This document shows, one piece after another, positions 1 to 7,352 of a stretch of 64,000 bases of DNA. This DNA is from Acidisphaera sp. S103 (GTDB taxonomy: Bacteria > Pseudomonadota > Alphaproteobacteria > Acetobacterales > Acetobacteraceae). The stretch lies in contig NZ_LMUJ01000108.1 of NCBI RefSeq assembly GCF_009765975.1, forward strand, positions 128,646 through 192,645, given 5' to 3'. The number at the start of each line of letters is the position of its first letter. Within the stretch, counting starts at the first letter, position 1. The position numbers were made by a program, and so were the translations under genes. The notes below the pieces were generated by a model. That model was not told the DNA's origin, did no database searches, and saw only the letters and a list, made by a program, of their open reading frames with translations.

Positions 1-185
1 CACACAGGGCAGTCGGCCGGATGGCCCGGCGCCTTCGACGGCGCACCGCCATCGTCGGTGTGGCACAGCATGCCGACGCCCGCGATCGGATCGATCCGCG
101 GCACGGTGGCACCGGCGCCAAGCTGCGCCATCAGCGCCAGCAGCACCGCGAACAGCCCGGACAGGTGGAACCGGCGGTTCAGCAT
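1..185 (-). CDS. DUF2946-like secreted protein, C-terminus beyond the window
   Basis: Read on the minus strand from an ATG at 185, this encodes a short N-terminal hydrophobic signal segment (residues about 8-25, LFAVLLALMAQLGAGA) followed by a region with CHTDDGG and, near the window edge, PGHPADCPVC. A small exported protein with spaced Cys/His pairs of the form CH...DCPxC is typical of the DUF2946 family, which is often found near metal-handling genes; its role is not established. The gene lies 66 bases downstream of moaB on the same strand and is cut off by the window edge, so its length and C-terminal cysteines cannot be checked. Family assignment is by motif recognition only. Confidence 0.6.
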   Translation of the reverse strand, partial: MLNRRFHLSGLFAVLLALMAQLGAGATVPRIDPIAGVGMLCHTDDGGAPSKAPGHPADCPV

Positions 186-225
186 CGCGCGGCAACCTAC
201 AGCGATTCAGAAGCCGGATGGAATA

Positions 226-241
226 CCCCGGACTCGCCGGG
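226..241 (-). terminator. possible terminator hairpin after moaB
   Basis: A 5-bp GC stem (CCCGG at 227-231, CCGGG at 237-241, loop ACTCG) lies just beyond the moaB stop codon. There is no clear U-tract after it, so it may be only a weak or Rho-assisted stop, or chance. Confidence 0.3.
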
Positions 242-251
242 TCCTTGGCGC

Positions 252-800
252 CTATCCCGCCGCCGTGGCCAGGTGTTCCTGTAAACGCGGCATCAGTTCG
301 ACCAGGTTGCAAGGCCGATGGCGGTTGTCCAACTGCGACACCAGGATATCGTCCCAACCATCCTTCACCGCGCCGGTGCTGCCCGGCAACGCAAACAGAT
401 ACGTCCCCCCGGCCACGCCGCCAATCGCCCGGGACTGCATCGTCGAGGTCCCGATCTTCTGGTAGCTCAGCATCCGGAACAGCTCGCCGAACCCCTCGAT
501 GCGCTTTTCCATCACGTGCTCGAACGCTTCCGGCGTCACGTCGCGGCCAGTGATCCCGGTGCCCCCGGTGGTGATCACCACGTCGATCTCCGGATCGACG
601 ATCCAGCGGCGCAGCAGCGTCTCGATCGCGGCGGTCTCGTCCTTCTCGATCGCGCGAACGGCGACCCGATGCCCCGCCTTGACGATGCGTTCAGCCAAGG
701 TGTCGCCCGATGTGTCATTGGCGGCGGTGCGCGTGTCCGACACCGTCAGCACGGCGATGTTGACCGCGATGAACGGGCGGCTTTCGTCGATACGGGCCAT
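252..800 (-). CDS. moaB: molybdenum cofactor biosynthesis protein MoaB
   Basis: 182 residues, the usual length for MoaB. The MoCF/MPT-binding fold is marked by TVSDTR (about residues 19-24) and by the glycine-rich signature TTGGTGITGRD (about 77-87), followed by LPGSTGAVKDGWD near the C-terminus. MoaB-type proteins bind molybdopterin and in some bacteria catalyse its adenylylation before molybdate insertion. It is cytosolic. It starts at the ATG at 800 and lies 32 bases downstream of the lytic transglycosylase on the same strand, so the two may be cotranscribed. A molybdopterin enzyme subunit (7.4-9.7 kb) that would need the cofactor is encoded nearby, but no other moa/moe gene is in the window. 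Confidence 0.93.
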   Translation of the reverse strand: MARIDESRPFIAVNIAVLTVSDTRTAANDTSGDTLAERIVKAGHRVAVRAIEKDETAAIETLLRRWIVDPEIDVVITTGGTGITGRDVTPEAFEHVMEKRIEGFGELFRMLSYQKIGTSTMQSRAIGGVAGGTYLFALPGSTGAVKDGWDDILVSQLDNRHRPCNLVELMPRLQEHLATAAG

Positions 801-832
801 GGCTTGTCCTCCGGCGGATGATCGCGCCGGGA

Positions 833-2710
833 CTAGTCGAGCCCCGGCATCAGCGACGCCATTCTGCGCCGTGGCACATGGGGCGTGAAGCGGGGGAATT
901 CACCCGCCGACAACGCGTCCAGGCTAGTGGACGGCAAGTGCATCCGGGCCGCATAAAGCCACGAATACACCAGCACATGGCGCACGAAAGCGCGTGTCTC
1001 CGGTACCGGAATCGCCTCCATGAACAGCAGCGGGTCGTCATGGTCGTGCAGGTCGGCACCCCAGCGGCCGAAACTGCCCGGCCCGGAGTTATAGCTGGCA
1101 AGCACCCGCAGCAGATCGCCGCCGATTCCGTCCTGCCGCGCCAGATAGGCCACGTAGCGCTGGCCGATCTCCAGGTTGACCGAAGGCTCGTCCAGCCGAT
1201 CCGGCGCCTGCGACAGATCGCCCGAGATATAGCGTGCCGTCGCCGGCATAATCTGCATCAGCCCGCGCGCCCCCACGGGCGACGTCGCCGCACTATCGAA
1301 ATTGGATTCCGACCGAGCCAGCGCATACACCAGCGGCGGATCGATACTGAACCCACCGGCCGGCCGCAGCCGCGGCATCGGGAAGCGCAGTTCCTCATGA
1401 CTGAGGCCATCCCGCGATTGCAGCGCGGTCGCCATTTCGGCGGCACAGTCCGGCAACCCGGCGGCAGAGGCGACCATCATCAGCGACCGCGCGAAAACCG
1501 GATCGGCATCCACCTGCGGCCACAGCATCCGCAGTTCTGCCTCGGCCCGATCCCGTTGGCCGATCTGCAGCAGGGCAAAAGCACGCCATCCGCGCGGCGT
1601 CGCGGCGACAGCATCGACATCCGCCTGGCTGACCAGGTCGCCGCTTCGCACGATACCGGTGTCCATCCGTAGGATGCGGCGCGCCAACAGGCCATGCAGG
1701 GTCAGACGCTCCTGCGCCGCGACATGCAGCCACCTCACCGTGCTGACCGCGTCATGCATCGCCCGGCTCGCCCGAGACGCCCAGAACGCCGAAGCCGCAT
1801 GCAGGCGCGGCGACGTGCTGGTCGCTTCCGCGCCATCCTGAAACAGCGAACGCGCGACATCGATATTGCCCAGGCGCCAGGCGGCAAGGCCGCCGATATA
1901 GAACCCAAGCGCGGGCTGCTCGGCTGTCGGCGTGTCGCTCAGCGCCACGCGGGCAACACGCAGGGCCTCGGCATCTTCATTCCGGGTAAACAACACACGA
2001 GCCACTTCGGCCCGCAGTTGCGCCCCATAGGCTCGGGAAATTCCGCGCGTCGTCGTGATCAGCCGCAACGCCGACGCCGTCCTCCCGCTTTCGGCACGAT
2101 CGAGAACGGTTCGATCCAGAACCGGGTTTCGCGTCAGGTCGTTACGCGGCGGATCGATATCTTCCGGCACCGGCTCAGGGTCGGTCGGACGAACCAGCGT
2201 AACGGCTTCAGGCGCCGGCGGCGCCGTGGCACCCTTGGGCAGCCTGGTCAGCAACAACGCGTGAATGGCCGACGCATCGGCCTCATCGCCATACCGTGCC
2301 AACCAGTCGGTCAGTTCGCTAGCGGAAGAACGGTGATAGCGGCCCAGATAACGATCGGCGAGCGCGGCCCCCATCAGCAACTTGTCATCAAGGTCGGCCG
2401 AGGCCTTGATCGCATCCGGAATATCGCCGCGATCCTGAAACGCGAAAACGCGCTTCATCAACGCAACGTCACTGGGCCGTAACGGTTGCGGAAACGCCAC
2501 CCCGGGCGCCCCGTCATGCGGGACGCGCGGAACGGCAAACGCAACCTCATCGGTTCGCGCGCTATCCGCAGCTTGTGTCCCGTTGCCATCCTTCGATCCG
2601 GACGTTTGTCCATACGCGGCGGACGTAAGAGCCCCCGCAAGAATCGCGGCCCCGGCGAACAATGCCCGAGCCGTAGGAAGGCGGGAGAACGTGTGACCGA
2701 TCCCTCGCAT
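833..2710 (-). CDS. slt: soluble lytic murein transglycosylase
   Basis: 625 residues. An N-terminal export signal (about residues 1-35, ending near AAYGQ) is followed by a long alpha-helical superhelical (U/L-type) region and a C-terminal GEWL-like catalytic domain. The catalytic glutamate is about E468 in ARSESNFD, followed by the family motifs GARGLMQIMPATA and LASYNSGPG. Such enzymes cleave the MurNAc-GlcNAc bond of peptidoglycan, releasing 1,6-anhydro products, in the periplasm during wall turnover. The overall length and domain order fit Slt70-type proteins. The gene precedes moaB on the minus strand with a 32-base gap. Confidence 0.93.
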   Translation of the reverse strand: MRGIGHTFSRLPTARALFAGAAILAGALTSAAYGQTSGSKDGNGTQAADSARTDEVAFAVPRVPHDGAPGVAFPQPLRPSDVALMKRVFAFQDRGDIPDAIKASADLDDKLLMGAALADRYLGRYHRSSASELTDWLARYGDEADASAIHALLLTRLPKGATAPPAPEAVTLVRPTDPEPVPEDIDPPRNDLTRNPVLDRTVLDRAESGRTASALRLITTTRGISRAYGAQLRAEVARVLFTRNEDAEALRVARVALSDTPTAEQPALGFYIGGLAAWRLGNIDVARSLFQDGAEATSTSPRLHAASAFWASRASRAMHDAVSTVRWLHVAAQERLTLHGLLARRILRMDTGIVRSGDLVSQADVDAVAATPRGWRAFALLQIGQRDRAEAELRMLWPQVDADPVFARSLMMVASAAGLPDCAAEMATALQSRDGLSHEELRFPMPRLRPAGGFSIDPPLVYALARSESNFDSAATSPVGARGLMQIMPATARYISGDLSQAPDRLDEPSVNLEIGQRYVAYLARQDGIGGDLLRVLASYNSGPGSFGRWGADLHDHDDPLLFMEAIPVPETRAFVRHVLVYSWLYAARMHLPSTSLDALSAGEFPRFTPHVPRRRMASLMPGLD

Positions 2711-2827
2711 GCCGTCTCGCTAGCCGCTCCGACGATGAGACGCAACCACCAGTAGCGTGACGATCATCGATATTTGAGACAAAATATGAAAATACGCGAC
2801 TTATCCGCGTGTAAATCAGCTTCACGT

Positions 2828-3607
2828 TTACGTTTGATGACCGTCCAGAGTGCGGCGCAGCATGCGCAATCCAGCCCACGCATCCCGCCTCAGCAGCGGG
2901 GTTTTCAGCATCTCGGTAAGGCCCGGAAGCGCCAGGATGGGCAGCGTCTGGTGCAATCCTGGTATGCTAACTTCAACCCACCCACGCGGATTCCGCCGCC
3001 GATTTGGGGTCTGAGGCAGCAAAACGCGTGCCGTGGTGCCCCCGAACACCACGATACGGTGCGGTTTGAGCAACACGATCAGCCGGTGCAGGAACGGCAG
3101 GCAGATGGCGATTTCCGCGACGGACGCCGGGCGGCCGCCGGGCGGACGCCACGGCAGCAGCGGCGTCAGCATCAATTCCGCACGCGTCAGGCCGATACTG
3201 GCAAGCATCTGGTCGAGCAACTGACCCTCGGGTCCGGCGAACGGGTGACCGCTGCGATCTTCCTCCCGCCCCGGAGGCTCGCCGACGATCAGGGTGGTGC
3301 TGGCGGGATCGCCCTCGGCGAACACGAGGTTGCTGGCGGTATCCCGCAGGGCACAGCCGTCGAAGTCGGCAAGGGCCGCGCGGAGATCGTCCAACGACGC
3401 CGCCTGCCCCGCCAGGCCGACCGCCCGCTCCCCCGGCGTGCCCTTCGGGGGGGCGGCGAGGGGCGTGTCTTTCGTAACGGGCGCGGGTCGCAACAGTGGA
3501 ACCGGTTTGGACTCGACCGGCCGCAAGCGATCGATGGGGTCGAGGTCGATCGCCTCGTCCGCGCCCCATTCGACCTGTAGGCGCAACAATGTGAAATCGT
3601 CATCCAA
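2828..3607 (-). CDS. uracil-DNA glycosylase family 4-like protein with altered motifs
   Basis: 259 residues. The C-terminal 180 residues follow the alphaproteobacterial family-4 UDG pattern: GC-L-x-TA-x-x-LVFAEG, a GEPPGREEDRSG loop (about 109-120) and LPWRPPGGR (about 151-159). Several expected residues are missing. The second motif, normally (Y/F)HPxxLL, reads ALPGLTEML (about 226-234), so the catalytic-loop His is absent. The Asn expected before PWRPPGNR is replaced, with TPLLPWRPPGGR in its place. Few cysteines remain for the usual Fe-S cluster. It may be a divergent or inactive repair protein. The start used is a TTG at 3607, which overlaps the upstream TPP-enzyme gene by 8 bases; the true start is uncertain. 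Confidence 0.72.
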   Translation of the reverse strand: MDDDFTLLRLQVEWGADEAIDLDPIDRLRPVESKPVPLLRPAPVTKDTPLAAPPKGTPGERAVGLAGQAASLDDLRAALADFDGCALRDTASNLVFAEGDPASTTLIVGEPPGREEDRSGHPFAGPEGQLLDQMLASIGLTRAELMLTPLLPWRPPGGRPASVAEIAICLPFLHRLIVLLKPHRIVVFGGTTARVLLPQTPNRRRNPRGWVEVSIPGLHQTLPILALPGLTEMLKTPLLRRDAWAGLRMLRRTLDGHQT

Positions 3608-4214
3608 GCAAGGCGGCCCGGAAACGATCCCGTTCTATATGAGGAACGAGGTTCTTTTTGCCGTCATGCGTCGCCGGGCCTTCGGTGACGCGCAACAGGA
3701 TGAAGGACAGGCTGCCGCCCTCGCGCACCAGCCGGCGGCCCTCGGCCATGTCAGCCTCGGTGTTGATCACATGCACGACGGGAAATCCGCAACCGGCGGC
3801 AACGACATCCAGCCGCACGCCAAGACCGGTATGAGAATCCTGGTTGCCGGTTTCGCCGTAGTGACCATTGTCCACACAGATGATGGTCAGGTTGGGCGGG
3901 TTCTGTAACGCGATCGTTGCCAGCGCGCCGACATTCATCAGCAGTTCGCCGTCACCGGTGGCCACCAGGACGCGCCGTTTCGGCTGTGCCAGCGCCAGAC
4001 CCAGGCCGATCATCGGCGCCGCCCCCATGGCGCCCCCCAGACCGAACAGGCTGGGGGATTCATGGGTCAGCGCGGACAGTTCCCACGCGGTTCCGGCTAG
4101 GCCGGCCACCATCAGGAAATCGCCGGGCCGCTCGATCAACGCCGGAACCGCCTGGCGGCGATCCAGCACCGCGTCCGGCAAAGTCGCTGTCTGCAGCTTG
4201 TTCAATTTGGCCAT
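3600..4214 (-). CDS. thiamine pyrophosphate enzyme, C-terminal-type (beta) subunit, sulfopyruvate/phosphonopyruvate decarboxylase-like
   Basis: 204 residues with the TPP- and Mg-binding motif GDG (about 87-89) and DNGHYG (about 115-120), the spacing expected for the pyrophosphate-binding domain of ThDP enzymes. The companion pyrimidine-binding domain is a separate gene immediately upstream (4228-4752; 13-base gap), so the two should form an alpha-beta enzyme like ComD/ComE sulfopyruvate decarboxylase or split phosphonopyruvate decarboxylase. The natural 2-oxo acid is not deducible from sequence. No coenzyme M or phosphonate genes adjoin; the phn genes at the far end of the window are 58 kb away. 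It overlaps the start of the glycosylase gene by 8 bases. Confidence 0.85.
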   Translation of the reverse strand: MAKLNKLQTATLPDAVLDRRQAVPALIERPGDFLMVAGLAGTAWELSALTHESPSLFGLGGAMGAAPMIGLGLALAQPKRRVLVATGDGELLMNVGALATIALQNPPNLTIICVDNGHYGETGNQDSHTGLGVRLDVVAAGCGFPVVHVINTEADMAEGRRLVREGGSLSFILLRVTEGPATHDGKKNLVPHIERDRFRAALLG

Positions 4215-4227
4215 GATACAGCGCCCC

Positions 4228-4752
4228 TCAAAACTTCTTGGCGCCGATCAGGCGCTGGGTCAGCAACACGGCGACCTGCTGGCCGGACTGGAAAGCCATG
4301 GTGATGGCGGCGGTAACGGCGGTGATCACCTCCGACGGCTGTTCCGCCCGCAATACGATGACGCCCATCGCCTTCAGCACCGGTTCCACCGCCTGGCCCA
4401 TGGCGAACTGCCAGGGATTGCCTTCGCCATACTCCCCACGCATCGACACCAGGGTCAGGAATGGAAACCGGCAGCCCTGGGTCAACGACAGCATGTTGAT
4501 GGTATTGCCGACGCCGGAAGACTGCATCAGCAGCACCGCCCGATTGCCGCCCAGGTCCGCCCCGGCGACCATCGCCACGCCTTCCTCCTCGGTGGTCAGC
4601 GGTACTGAGTGCACATCCGGATCGGCCAGCGACCGGTCGATCAGCACCTTGTGCCCGGCATCCGGCACATAGCAGAACTGGGTGACGTTATTCGCCCGCA
4701 GCAAGTCGTACAGTGCACTGGGCCAAGTCTCTTTCGTGATCGCATCCGGCAT
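4228..4752 (-). CDS. thiamine pyrophosphate enzyme, N-terminal-type (alpha) subunit, sulfopyruvate/phosphonopyruvate decarboxylase-like
   Basis: About 174 residues from the ATG at 4752 (MPDAITKETWP). That start avoids an overlap with rdgB and has a CGGGA-like ribosome site. The sequence has the pyrimidine-binding half of a ThDP decarboxylase: PLTTEEEGVAMVAGA carries the glutamate that activates the thiamine ring, followed by LLMQSSGVGNTIN and MRGEYGEGNPWQ. These patterns match ComD-type subunits. It pairs with the beta subunit directly downstream. An in-frame start at 4788 would add 12 residues and overlap rdgB by 13 bases; I consider it less likely. Substrate unknown. Confidence 0.84.
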   Translation of the reverse strand: MPDAITKETWPSALYDLLRANNVTQFCYVPDAGHKVLIDRSLADPDVHSVPLTTEEEGVAMVAGADLGGNRAVLLMQSSGVGNTINMLSLTQGCRFPFLTLVSMRGEYGEGNPWQFAMGQAVEPVLKAMGVIVLRAEQPSEVITAVTAAITMAFQSGQQVAVLLTQRLIGAKKF

Positions 4753-4775
4753 CGCATTGTCCCGTTTCAAATAAC

Positions 4776-5375
4776 TCACCCAAAGCAAGCCATCAGCAAC
4801 TGAGCAAACGCTCGCGCCCGATGACTGACAGCATGTTTCTGGTCCGGCTCGATCTCGCCGAACGTCTGCCCCGAACCAGCAGGGACAAACATCGGATCGT
4901 ATCCAAACCCCTTATCCCCCCGAGGCGGCCAGACAACCGCCCCGTCAATACGGCCAAGGAATGTCTCAGTATGTCCGTCCGGCCACGCCAGGCACAGCGC
5001 TGCAACGAACCACGCCCGCCGGTCGGGGTTGTCGCCGATGCGTTCATGCACCGAGGTCATCGCCTGGCCGAAATCCTTGGCCGGCCCCGCCCAACGCGCC
5101 GAATACACCCCCGGCGCACCATCCAGCGCCGCGACGCAAAACCCGGAATCATCGGACAAAGCCGGCAACCCCGTCGCGATCGCCGCCGCCAACGCCTTGA
5201 TCCTGGCATTGCCGGCAAAATCCGGCGCATCTTCCTCCGGTTCCGGCAAGCCCAGCGCCCCGGCTGAGACAACCTCGATCCCCAACGGCCGCAACAGCGC
5301 CTCGATCTCGCGCAACTTGCCCTTGTTATGGCTGGCCAGGACCAGCTTCCGCGCCGGAGTAAGCTTCCGTGGCAT
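4776..5375 (-). CDS. rdgB: RdgB/HAM1 non-canonical purine NTP pyrophosphatase
   Basis: 199 residues, the normal length. The N-terminal [16 protein letters not shown] and the central [24 protein letters not shown] are the family signatures, and [11 protein letters not shown] and SHRARAF complete the active site. The enzyme hydrolyses dITP, dXTP and related deaminated nucleotides to monophosphates, keeping them out of DNA. Its ATG shares one base with the rph stop codon (TGATG at 5373-5377), showing translational coupling in an rph-rdgB operon, the common alphaproteobacterial arrangement. Confidence 0.96.
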   Translation of the reverse strand: MPRKLTPARKLVLASHNKGKLREIEALLRPLGIEVVSAGALGLPEPEEDAPDFAGNARIKALAAAIATGLPALSDDSGFCVAALDGAPGVYSARWAGPAKDFGQAMTSVHERIGDNPDRRAWFVAALCLAWPDGHTETFLGRIDGAVVWPPRGDKGFGYDPMFVPAGSGQTFGEIEPDQKHAVSHRARAFAQLLMACFG

Positions 5376-6091
5376 CAGTCCCCCAGCGCCTTAAGCTGCT
5401 GCACGAACAGCGCTTCCGTCCCCGCTCGGGCCAACCCCAGCAGCGCATGGAAATGCGCCTCGTCGAAGGCGGTCTTCTCCGCCGTGGCCTGGATTTCAAC
5501 GATGCCCCCGCCACTGGTCAGCACAAAGTTGGAGTCGGCGTCCGCGCCGGAATCCTCATCATAGTCCAGGTCCAAAACCGGCGTGCCTCCGACGATACCG
5601 CAGGACACAGCGGCCACCTGCCCTGTCAGCGGGACGGTCTTCAGCACGTTCATCTTCACCAGGTGCCGGAACGCCAGCGACAGCGCGACCCAGGCGCCGG
5701 TGATCGACGCGCAGCGCGTGCCGCCGTCAGCGTTCAGCACGTCACAGTCCAAGGTGATCGACATCTCCCCCATCGCGGCACGATCCACCACCGCCCGCAG
5801 GCTGCGGCCGATCAGCCGCTGGATTTCCTGTGTGCGCCCAGACTGCTTACCCCTGGCGGCCTCGCGATCGCCGCGCGTATGGGTCGCCCGAGGCAGCATG
5901 CCGTACTCGGCAGTGACCCAGCCCAGCCCGGTGTTGCGCAGGAACGGCGGCACCCGGGTTTCGACGCTGGCGACGCACAGCACCTCGGTATTGCCCATCC
6001 GGATCAGCGCGGACCCCTCGGCATGCCGGGCAAACCCGGTGGTGATGGAGACTTTCCGTAACTCGTCGGCGGCGCGGCCGGAAGGGCGCAT
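5375..6091 (-). CDS. rph: ribonuclease PH
   Basis: 238 residues, as usual for RNase PH. Diagnostic stretches are [12 protein letters not shown] at the N-terminus, [11 protein letters not shown], the phosphate/RNA-binding [19 protein letters not shown] region and [16 protein letters not shown]. The enzyme trims the 3' ends of tRNA and other RNAs by phosphorolysis and forms hexamers in the cytosol. It is the first gene of a minus-strand pair with rdgB. In many alphaproteobacteria it lies divergent to hrcA-grpE; here the divergent neighbour is instead a flavin reductase, 121 bases away. Confidence 0.96.
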   Translation of the reverse strand: MRPSGRAADELRKVSITTGFARHAEGSALIRMGNTEVLCVASVETRVPPFLRNTGLGWVTAEYGMLPRATHTRGDREAARGKQSGRTQEIQRLIGRSLRAVVDRAAMGEMSITLDCDVLNADGGTRCASITGAWVALSLAFRHLVKMNVLKTVPLTGQVAAVSCGIVGGTPVLDLDYDEDSGADADSNFVLTSGGGIVEIQATAEKTAFDEAHFHALLGLARAGTEALFVQQLKALGD

Positions 6092-6212
6092 GGATCTTGA
6101 TCCTCGGGATGGGTTCAGGCCGGACCATACAGCGTCGTCAGCCTACCGCAACCTGGACAGCGGCCAGTCCGCCGCGTAACCCTGCGCCCCAACAATCAAA
6201 ACGAGGCAAACC

Positions 6213-6860
6213 ATGCTGTTCGATTTCGTCGATATCAAGAACGAGAACATCTACAAGCTGCTGACCTCCACCATCGGCCCCCGTCCCATCGCCTGGGTGA
6301 CGACACAGGACACCGACGGGACCATCAACGCCGCCCCGTTCTCCTTCTTCAACGCGATGTCCGGCAATCCGCCGGTGCTGGCGTTCGGCATCGGCGGAAG
6401 AGGCCCCGGCGACGTCAAGGACACCGGTGGTAACATCCGCCGCACTGGCCAGTTCGTCATCAACCTGGTCAGCTACGAGCTCGCCGAACCGATGAACGTC
6501 ACCGCCATCGACTTCCCCAAGAATGTCGATGAACTGAAGGAAGCCGGCCTGACCACCGCACCGTCGCTGCACGTCAAGCCGCCCCGGATCGCCGAAGCGC
6601 CGGTATCGTTCGAGTGCGAACGCCTCGTCATCGTCGATGTCGGCATCGACCGGGCGGTGGTGCTGGGCAAGGTGCTGGCGATCTACGTGCGGGACGACTG
6701 CGTGCTGGACAAGGACCGCTGCTACATCGACACACCGAAGCTGGATCTGATCGGACGCCTGCACGGCGGCGGCTGGTATGCCAGGGTCACCGACCGCTTC
6801 GAGTTGCCGCGTATCCCCGTCGACGAATGGCCGGCACGCAAAGCAAAGGCAGCCGAATAG
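6213..6860 (+). CDS. flavin reductase family protein (FMN-binding split barrel)
   Basis: 215 residues beginning MLFDFVDIKNENIYKLL. The split-barrel pattern is seen in TIGPRPIAWVTTQD, NAAPFSFFNAMSGNPP and GQFVINLVSYELAEPMN, characteristic of the flavin reductase/DIM6-NTAB family. Members bind FMN and supply reduced flavin to oxygenases or act as stand-alone oxidoreductases; the partner is not evident here. It is divergent from rph and followed by a 250-base gap before a small ORF. Confidence 0.88.
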   Translation: MLFDFVDIKNENIYKLLTSTIGPRPIAWVTTQDTDGTINAAPFSFFNAMSGNPPVLAFGIGGRGPGDVKDTGGNIRRTGQFVINLVSYELAEPMNVTAIDFPKNVDELKEAGLTTAPSLHVKPPRIAEAPVSFECERLVIVDVGIDRAVVLGKVLAIYVRDDCVLDKDRCYIDTPKLDLIGRLHGGGWYARVTDRFELPRIPVDEWPARKAKAAE

Positions 6861-7110
6861 CTCGGCGGTTGGATTTGTTTCATTAACGATTTTTAACTGC
6901 ATCGGCTTACAGGTGGAAATCGCACCATTCGACCCCCAAACGCGGCCTTACGGGCAAGAATGGTGCCGATCCGCCACGCCTCTACCCAAAAACACCTGGC
7001 TCTCGCAAAAAATTGCCCGGTCGAGGGCAATGTTAAGACACAATTCATTTCCACAGTGTTGAAGAGCAAGGGCTAAGCTGCCCTTGTGCTTAATGGGAAT
7101 GGTGACAGCG

Positions 7111-7293
7111 ATGTGCACGGCGACGATCAGCACACTGACCTTGGCGGGATTGCTACAGGACCCGTTGATCCAGATGGTGATGCGCAGCGACAAAGTATCG
7201 GAGTCAGATCATTCTGAATTGCTGCACCGCGTCAAAAATTCACTGACAATGCGTGCGTCCGCCAGACAGCCAGAATTGGAAGCCGCGATCTAA
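7111..7293 (+). CDS. small conserved-looking hypothetical protein
   Basis: 60 residues from the ATG at 7111, chosen because a GGTGA element lies 5 bases upstream; in-frame starts at 7093 and 7099 are possible. The core reads LAGLLQDPLIQMVMRSDKV then SELLHRVKNSL, which resembles short DPLIxxVMxSDxV...L-LLxxV proteins I have seen annotated as hypothetical in Acetobacteraceae. No membrane segment, cofactor motif or known domain is visible. It ends just before a strong hairpin at 7305-7346. Function unknown. Confidence 0.55.
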   Translation: MCTATISTLTLAGLLQDPLIQMVMRSDKVSESDHSELLHRVKNSLTMRASARQPELEAAI

Positions 7294-7300
7294 TTCATGG

Positions 7301-7347
7301 GATCGAAGGGGCCACCGGCCCCTTCGCGGGTGCGGGCAGAGCCCGCC
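7301..7347. terminator. double hairpin between convergent genes, probable bidirectional terminator and dispersed repeat
   Basis: Two adjacent hairpins separate the small plus-strand ORF from the minus-strand molybdoenzyme gene. The first has a perfect 9-bp stem (GAAGGGGCC 7305-7313, GGCCCCTTC 7317-7325). The second has GCGGGC 7332-7337 paired with GCCCGC 7341-7346. The first hairpin with its flanks (GGATC before, GCGGGT after) resembles the hairpin at 48376-48404, so it also looks like a copy of a dispersed element. Confidence 0.65.
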
Positions 7348-7352
7348 CCTCC

